Source: Rhodococcus sp. 14-2470-1b
Lineage (GTDB): Bacteria > Actinomycetota > Actinomycetes > Mycobacteriales > Mycobacteriaceae
Reading direction: 5' to 3'
Length of the DNA: 64,000 nucleotides
NCBI RefSeq assembly: GCF_002259415.1
Contig: NZ_NPFY01000004.1
Span: forward strand, 298,878-362,877
This document shows, in pieces, positions 61,528 to 64,000 of this stretch (positions are counted from its first letter, which is position 1; the number at the start of each line of letters is the position of its first letter). A program made the position numbers and the translations under genes. The notes under the pieces were generated by a model. The model made no database searches, was not told the origin of the DNA, and worked only from the letters and a program-made list of their open reading frames with translations.

Positions 61528-63689
61528 CCCCTCAGCGGCAGGACCCGCCCGTTGGCGTCGGCATCGGTATCGACCCGATCTGGCGACTACATGACGCACT
61601 GCCGCCGCAATGGCACGGACCGGTCCTGGGCCCCGGCATCGAGAACTGGGCAGCGATCACCGAGAATGACTGGCCTCAGCTCGATTTGAGTTCGATTCCG
61701 GATCCCTTTGCCGCGGAGTTGGCGTGGACGGCACATTGGCAGAGCGAAGACGGCACCCGTGTAGCGGTGCTTGCGATTGCGCAGTTGGCGAACGTGCTGC
61801 GCCGCGCAACAGCAGAGGGGCATCGGGTTCCGTCATCGATTCGCGAGATGGACTACGACGCTGCCGTCGCACTGCAGAGCTGGTTCTATCTCAGTAGAGG
61901 CAAGTCGGTGCCCTCTCACAAGGGACGTGCGCGGCTGCGGGTGCTGTTCGGTTTCGCCCGCCAGGCCTTGATCTCGGCGTGCCACGACGGTCCTTGGTGG
62001 CAGCTCGACGAGTGGCATCCGCGCTGCAATCCGCGGATCCCACTGACCGCGAGGGAGCCATGCGGGAACTACGGGTGTTCGCCCGGGCAGATCACCCAGC
62101 CGTGGCTGCGGTCTGCAGTGAAATGGTATCTGGGCACCATGCTCGAGTCCGGCACATTGCGGTGGACCACGGTCAGCCAGGAACGAATCCTGAGCTTACG
62201 TCGGTTCGACACCTGGCTCAGTACAACACTATCCGACCCGACCGACGTCCTCGGTGACCCGGCCACCGCCGTAGAGCAGGCCGCGGCCTTTTCCCGCTGG
62301 ACCGCGGATCGCCGCAATCGCGCCACCCGCCAATCCGATACCCGACACCTCGGCACACCCGTGGCGATCCGCGCCGTGAACGACGACCTGCGTGCCGTCG
62401 CCGGTCTCTTCGAGTTCATCGCGGCCAACCCCGCCGAGTCGCGCACCGTTCTGGGCCCCGGCCCCTGGCAGCACGTGACCACCACCCACGCGGACAGCTG
62501 GTTCGGCCGAGTAACCCGAATTCCACACCACCACGGGTTCAGCGACACCCACTACATCGACGACCATGCGCTCAGCCAGATCACCGCAGCTCTGCCGTTG
62601 ATCGGGTTGCCCCGCGATCAACAGCTCACCCTCACACGCGGCGACGGTACCGACATCACTGTCGACGGGCTCGAGGATCCGCAGGCCATGCGCATGATCC
62701 TGCTACAAATCCTCACCGGCCGACGTTCGAGCGAGATCCGAACGTGCGATTACGACTGCCTTTCCGCCACGGCCGATCAAAGCGCCGACGCCGACGGAAC
62801 ATTGTCGAGGTTCCGCTACGCTCAGAGCAAGATCGACGTTGCACCGGACACCATCCTCGTCGACCGTGAAGTAGCAGAAATCATCGCCGAACAGAAACAT
62901 TGGCTGCACACTCACTATCCGAACGTCGATCACCGCTTCCTGTTCGTCCAACGCAGCGGCAACCGTCGCGGCGACAAAACCTATCCATCCGGCACATACA
63001 ACTGGGTTTTGCGCACCCTCAGTTCGGTGATCCAGATCAAAGATTCCCGCGGACACCGGGTGCAACTGAGTCACACTCACCGGTTTCGTCACACCCGACT
63101 TACCCGCCTGGCCGAACTCGGTTTACCGGTTCACGTGCTCCAACGCTATGCCGGCCATGCCACCCCGACGATGACCATGCACTACATCGCGGCCCGCGAC
63201 GAACACGCCGAACAAGCATTTCTCGCGACCACGAAACTCCGCGCCGACGGCACGCGCATCGCATTGTCCAGCGACGACCACGACAGCCTGCATCTGTTCC
63301 GCAGTGCCGACCGAATCCTCCCGAACGGCTGGTGCATGCTTCCTCCACTGCAGACATGCGGAAAAGGCAACGCATGCCTGACATGCTCGGTCTTCGTCAC
63401 AGACATCACTCACAGCAGCGTCCTCAAACGTCAGCTTCACGAGACCACGGAGATCATCGACAGAGCCACAACAGAATTCGAACAGAAACACGGCCAACCT
63501 ATGCCCTCGGACAACGTCTGGCTCAACCTCCGCCGCGCCGAACACACCGCCCTTACAGACCTCATAGATACCCTCGAACGCACACCCGAGAATCCACTCG
63601 ACGACATCGCCCCGCCGTGCAACCGCTCCACTGCCGGGCCGATCGCACTAACTCTCGAGCCGATCAAAGACCGCAGAGGCACACCATGA
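61524..63689 (+). CDS. tnpB: TnpB-like tyrosine recombinase
   Basis: 721 aa from ATG 61524, which overlaps the tnpA stop (ATGA). The C-terminal half is a tyrosine recombinase: LLQILTGRRSSEIRTCDYDCL (R), THRFRHTRLTRLAELGLPVHVLQRYAGHATPTMTMHYIA (H-x-x-R, H, and Tyr), then a cysteine-rich end with CMLPPLQTCGKGNACLTCSVFV that could bind zinc, as in Tn554 TnpB. The N-terminal half is a DNA-binding region. Confidence 0.88.
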   Translation: MTPQRQDPPVGVGIGIDPIWRLHDALPPQWHGPVLGPGIENWAAITENDWPQLDLSSIPDPFAAELAWTAHWQSEDGTRVAVLAIAQLANVLRRATAEGHRVPSSIREMDYDAAVALQSWFYLSRGKSVPSHKGRARLRVLFGFARQALISACHDGPWWQLDEWHPRCNPRIPLTAREPCGNYGCSPGQITQPWLRSAVKWYLGTMLESGTLRWTTVSQERILSLRRFDTWLSTTLSDPTDVLGDPATAVEQAAAFSRWTADRRNRATRQSDTRHLGTPVAIRAVNDDLRAVAGLFEFIAANPAESRTVLGPGPWQHVTTTHADSWFGRVTRIPHHHGFSDTHYIDDHALSQITAALPLIGLPRDQQLTLTRGDGTDITVDGLEDPQAMRMILLQILTGRRSSEIRTCDYDCLSATADQSADADGTLSRFRYAQSKIDVAPDTILVDREVAEIIAEQKHWLHTHYPNVDHRFLFVQRSGNRRGDKTYPSGTYNWVLRTLSSVIQIKDSRGHRVQLSHTHRFRHTRLTRLAELGLPVHVLQRYAGHATPTMTMHYIAARDEHAEQAFLATTKLRADGTRIALSSDDHDSLHLFRSADRILPNGWCMLPPLQTCGKGNACLTCSVFVTDITHSSVLKRQLHETTEIIDRATTEFEQKHGQPMPSDNVWLNLRRAEHTALTDLIDTLERTPENPLDDIAPPCNRSTAGPIALTLEPIKDRRGTP

Positions 63690-63955
63690 CCGACACCCGA
63701 GAACGCCGCATCGCCGTCCTCACTGCCGCCGCGAAGGCCAAATCTCAGCGCGCCGCACACGCTGCCGATCAGGCAATCAGATCCCTGGTCAAACGCGGTG
63801 AACCCATCACATTTCAGTCCGTGCAACGAGAGGCCGGCGTCTCGCACGCCTTCCTTTACAAGCACTCCGAGCTTCGCCGACGCATCGAATACCTACGCGG
63901 GTGGCGTGTTCCCGGTAAACGAGGCCAGGACGTTCTAGAGTCTTGTTGCCCGTGA
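63686..63955 (+). CDS. tnpC: TnpC-like small protein, probably shortened by an insertion sequence
   Basis: 89 aa from ATG 63686 (overlap with tnpB stop). RIAVLTAAAKAKSQRAAHAADQAIRSLVKRGEPITFQSVQREAGVSHAFLYKHSELRRRIEYLRG is the helix-turn-helix start of TnpC/DUF6262 proteins, which normally run past 120 residues with a coiled coil. Here the frame goes on with unrelated residues and ends at a TGA that is the first triplet of the adjacent IS3-like end. So it is likely a truncated version. Confidence 0.75.
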   Translation: MTDTRERRIAVLTAAAKAKSQRAAHAADQAIRSLVKRGEPITFQSVQREAGVSHAFLYKHSELRRRIEYLRGWRVPGKRGQDVLESCCP

Positions 63956-64000
63956 ACTGGGCGGATAGGACACTGAACAACATGGCTGGACGCAAGCGGA
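63953..64000 (+). mobile_element. Left end of an IS3-like insertion sequence, running out of the window
   Basis: TGAACTGGGCGGATAGGACAC resembles the TG-starting ends of IS3-family elements. Ten or so bases later an ATG at 63982 opens a frame beginning MAGRKR, as in IS3 OrfA proteins. Only 19 bases of that gene are present, so the call is tentative. Confidence 0.5.

Larger units (their letters stand above)
60229..63952 (+). mobile_element. Tn554-like transposon (tnpA-tnpB-tnpC), right end cut
   Basis: Three consecutive recombinase genes with 4-base overlaps match the TnpABC plan of Tn554-family transposons. A short perfect hairpin (ACCCGTT-ATC-AACGGGT, 60224-60240) spans the left junction with istB. 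No passenger genes are visible. At the right an IS3-like end begins at 63953 inside or just after tnpC. Confidence 0.75.

Overview
The window looks like the chromosome of a high-GC actinomycete, most probably Rhodococcus or a close relative (Rhodococcoides). Signs of this are the strong G/C third-position bias, frequent GTG starts, GAAAGG-type ribosome sites, Lsr2, three GAF-ANTAR regulators, actinobacterial holin-X, DUF3618 and DUF4235 proteins, and a SigF-type promoter (GGTTT-N15-GGGTA). No rRNA, CRISPR array or complete tRNA was seen.

Left part (about 1-28.5 kb) reads as ordinary chromosome carrying small catabolic and biosynthetic units. At 0-5 kb there is the end of an MFS transporter, two translationally coupled flavin monooxygenases of the NtaA/SnaA type, a GntR/UTRA regulator and a lone oligopeptide-type ABC ATPase. 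At 6.0-11.85 kb a compact minus-strand operon encodes the four core enzymes of mycosporine-like amino acid (sunscreen) synthesis: a DDGS-type sugar phosphate cyclase, O-methyltransferase, ATP-grasp ligase and D-Ala-D-Ala-ligase-like enzyme. They are flanked by two unexpected partners, a TauD-type Fe(II)/2-oxoglutarate dioxygenase and a HAD protein without its catalytic aspartates. At 12-15 kb lies a partner-switching module (two STAS proteins, an RsbW-type kinase, a PAS-PP2C phosphatase). At 15-21 kb several regulator/enzyme pairs show recognisable operators (MarR-RidA, TetR-aldo/keto reductase-hydrolase, HxlR-VOC). At 21.3-24.5 kb a LysR gene precedes mesX-mesD, a core methionine synthase system. 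An Old Yellow Enzyme and an LtrA membrane protein follow.

A break occurs near 27.47 kb, where two genes on opposite strands have both lost their 5' parts. At 28.68 kb lies the 3' piece of a tRNA-Leu(UAA), oriented so that an integrated element would extend to the right. From there to the end the window reads as an accessory, stress-oriented island: diguanylate cyclase, Lsr2, CIRCE-controlled Hsp20, GAF-ANTAR proteins, NMN deamidase plus NAD synthetase, a manganese catalase behind a SigF-like promoter, an epimerase/methyltransferase/P450/glycosyltransferase/ZIP cassette, a GCS2-type ligase, a YihY-holin fusion operon and a second STAS/RsbW pair.

The last 10 kb is a pile-up of mobile DNA. An IS30 element splits a haloacetate-dehalogenase-like gene exactly, with a CAG duplication. 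An IS21 element has its istB cut by a Tn554-like tnpABC transposon, whose tnpA is frameshifted and whose tnpC is ended by an IS3-like terminus at the window edge. No single gene is certain to be a new system. The strongest candidates are the augmented mycosporine operon and the stress island cassette at 40-46 kb.
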